From assembly GCA_014529385.2 (NCBI GenBank), contig CM043955.1:153975640-154039639 (forward strand): DNA of 64,000 nucleotides, read 5' to 3'. Position 1 is the stretch's first letter, and each line of letters begins with the position of its first letter. The translations under genes and the position numbers were made by a program. Shown one piece after another: positions 62,394-64,000 of the stretch. The DNA comes from Adiantum capillus-veneris (taxonomy: Eukaryota; Streptophyta; Polypodiopsida; Polypodiales; Pteridaceae). A model generated the notes under the pieces. The model was not told the origin of the DNA. It saw only the letters and a list, made by a program, of their open reading frames with translations, and searched no databases.

Positions 62394-63057
62394 TGTTAAG
62401 TATGGAGCCTGATTTACCCTTGTAATTTTTTGTGGTAAAAGCGCACATTTGTAAGGCCCCCATTATGAGGAGAAGCCATCGTGCGTGAAGGAAAATCACT
62501 CATCGGAAGCCAAAATTTTCACGGACAAGAATCAGGGGCAACTTTAGAGGCCTCGGGGGCGGAGGCACCCGAGTCTTTTTTTCGCAGGAATATTCCTTTT
62601 CACCGGAATATTATGGCCGGACGACGGCCGGAAAGTGGTCGAAAAACAACCGGTCGGTTGGCCGGTGGCCGGTGGTCGGAAGTTAATGGCCGGTGGCCGA
62701 ATTCAATGGCCGTTGGCCGAATTCAACAAGCGTACTTGTCTTCTCAAGGGCGGCCACACATGGGTGCATTGGAGGGTCCGATTTGGACTTATTCGCATAA
62801 GGGCGGCTACACATGGCTGTCTCTCATTAGAGAGGTCAGCCCTTTTGGCCTATAAAAGGAGTCCATTTCTACACCCATTTCACAGTGTGAAGTTGATGCA
62901 ACAAGGTGAGTGTGAGGTGGTGAGAGTGAAGCAAGGCGGGAGCTCTATCAAGGGTTTAATCCCTTTGTAAACTACTTCTTCTTTTGAAGTGCTAAAGCCA
63001 TCGAGTGGCTGCTTTTCCGTGGACGTAGCCCACATTAGGTGAACCACGTATATCGTG

Positions 63058-63102
<45 letters not shown>

Positions 63103-63187
63103 CTATAATCTCTTATGTGTGAAATCTATCTCTCTCCATTAAGTAATCTACTCAAAAATCTATTTAGCTACGTTTTATTTTCTAACA
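62394..63187 (+). repeat. 5' LTR of copia element H
   Basis: 794 bp, TGTTAAGTATGGAG to TCTAACA, same family as the solo LTR at 52166. TATA box TATAAAAG is at 62851-62858, a GGCCGG-type minisatellite at about 62612-62720 and a CT microsatellite at 63061-63098. It is inserted into an exon of gene-like region 2. Confidence 0.93.
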
Positions 63188-63189
63188 AC

Positions 63190-63201
63190 TGGTATCAGAG
63201 C
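63190..63201 (+). promoter_or_regulatory. Primer binding site, initiator tRNA-Met
   Basis: TGGTATCAGAGC, two bases after the LTR end, is the standard copia PBS complementary to plant initiator tRNA-Met. Confidence 0.97.
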
Positions 63202-63260
63202 AAGGTTTGCTCGTAGCTAAATTATCTCAAGGAAAGGATTCCTTGAATTGAGTGGGAGTT

Positions 63261-64000
63261 ATGGCGGAGGAAGGGAAGCTCAAGATTGAGAAGTTCAACG
63301 GAAAAAACTACCAACATTGGAAGATGCAGATTAAAGACTATCTCTACCAGAAGGACCTCTATTTGCCACTAGGCGGTCTTGCGAAGAAGCCCGCAACAAT
63401 GGCAGATGAAGCATGGATTGTCCTTGATTGAAAGGCACTGGGAACAATCCGGTTAAGCTTGGCGTCAACGGTGGCCTTCAATGTTTCGGAGATGAAGACC
63501 ACGGAGGACTTGATGAAGTCACTTGACGACTTCTACGAGAAACCATTGGCATCCAATAAGGTATTTCTTATGAAGCGCTTGTTCAATCTAAAGATGGCAG
63601 AGAATATTTCAGTTGCAGAACACCTAAATGACTTTAACACAAACATAAGTCAACTTCGATCAGTGAAAATCAATTTCGATGACGAAGTGAGAGCTCTCCT
63701 TATACTATCATCACTACCGGATAGTTGGGACAGCCTTGTGATGGCTGTAAGTAATTCTATCTCTGGCACAAATACTCTTAAGTTTGATGATGTTGTGGGT
63801 GTTCTCCTAAGCAAGGAAATGCGAAGGAGAAGCACAGGAGAATCATCAAGTGCTGCACTATCAATGGAAACAAGAGGAAGGCCTAAGGAGAGGTTCAAAA
63901 ACCAAAAGGGTCGTGATCGCTCAAGGCGGAGCAAGTCACGCACAAAGTCAGTTCTTGAATGTTGGAACTGAGGCAAGAAGGGCCACGTCAAGAAGGATTG
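63261..64000 (+). pseudogene. Copia Gag of element H, two in-frame stops, runs off window
   Basis: ATG 63261 opens MAEEGKLKIEKFNGKNYQHW, a Tork-type gag start (UBN2-like). A TGA at 63429-63431 replaces the Arg expected in LDRKALGTIRLSL, consistent with C-to-T change of CGA. Gag then reads on (EKPLASNKVFLMKRLFNLKM, LLILSSLPDSWDSLV) to the zinc knuckle CWNxGKKGHVKKD, whose second Cys codon is TGA (63969-63971). Pol would follow outside the window. Confidence 0.92.

Overview
This is nuclear DNA from a land plant. Almost every recognisable piece belongs to a plant LTR retrotransposon family: Ty3/gypsy, including a dual-RNase-H (Tat-type) family, and Ty1/copia. Two priming sites match plant tRNAs (tRNA-Asp at 14608-14625, initiator tRNA-Met at 63190-63201), long GA/CT/CA microsatellites are common, and no confidently functional host gene is present. 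The species cannot be named. The captured alpha-tubulin and the Ty3 lineages would suit a seed-free plant or gymnosperm as well as an angiosperm; this is inference.

Left part, + strand (1 to about 13.9 kb): the 3' portion of a large, decayed Ty3 element, here element A. Its order is pre-protease region, retropepsin, RT, RNase H, a tandemly duplicated integrase zinc finger, integrase, a second retropepsin-like domain with W-x-P-K repeats, a polypurine tract, a 2.7 kb spacer with five palindromic repeats, an 1104-codon ORF with one stop, an identical polypurine tract, and an LTR. It meets a minus-strand LTR remnant primed by tRNA-Asp (about 13.9-15.2 kb).

Middle (16.8-43.5 kb): a nested stack. 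Old + strand element O has LTR starts at 16810 and 43350. It is split by minus-strand Tat-like element II (LTRs 19583-22303 and 25396-42591). II's right LTR is in turn split by a small LTR element carrying an intronless alpha-tubulin fragment (25506-27669) and by a young 12.3 kb Tat-like element III (29649-41990). III has LTRs about 99% identical by eye, a 1517-codon pol ORF with one in-frame UGA between gag and pol, and four small leader ORFs that form two paralogous pairs. Two MITE-like insertions of one family lie in O and in II.

Right part (43.5-64 kb): decayed copia fragments on both strands, a minus-strand Ty3 LTR and internal remnant, a solo LTR with a perfect 5-bp target duplication, a 429-bp foldback element, a minus copia element, two unrecognised intron-containing gene-like regions (59.5-62.4 kb) of which the second is cut by a copia LTR, and the start of that copia element (gag with two stops) running off the window end.

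Nothing here forms an operon or host pathway. The genes work only as retroelement modules: gag for the particle, protease for maturation, RT and RNase H for cDNA, integrase for insertion. Most are broken; element III is the closest to functional.
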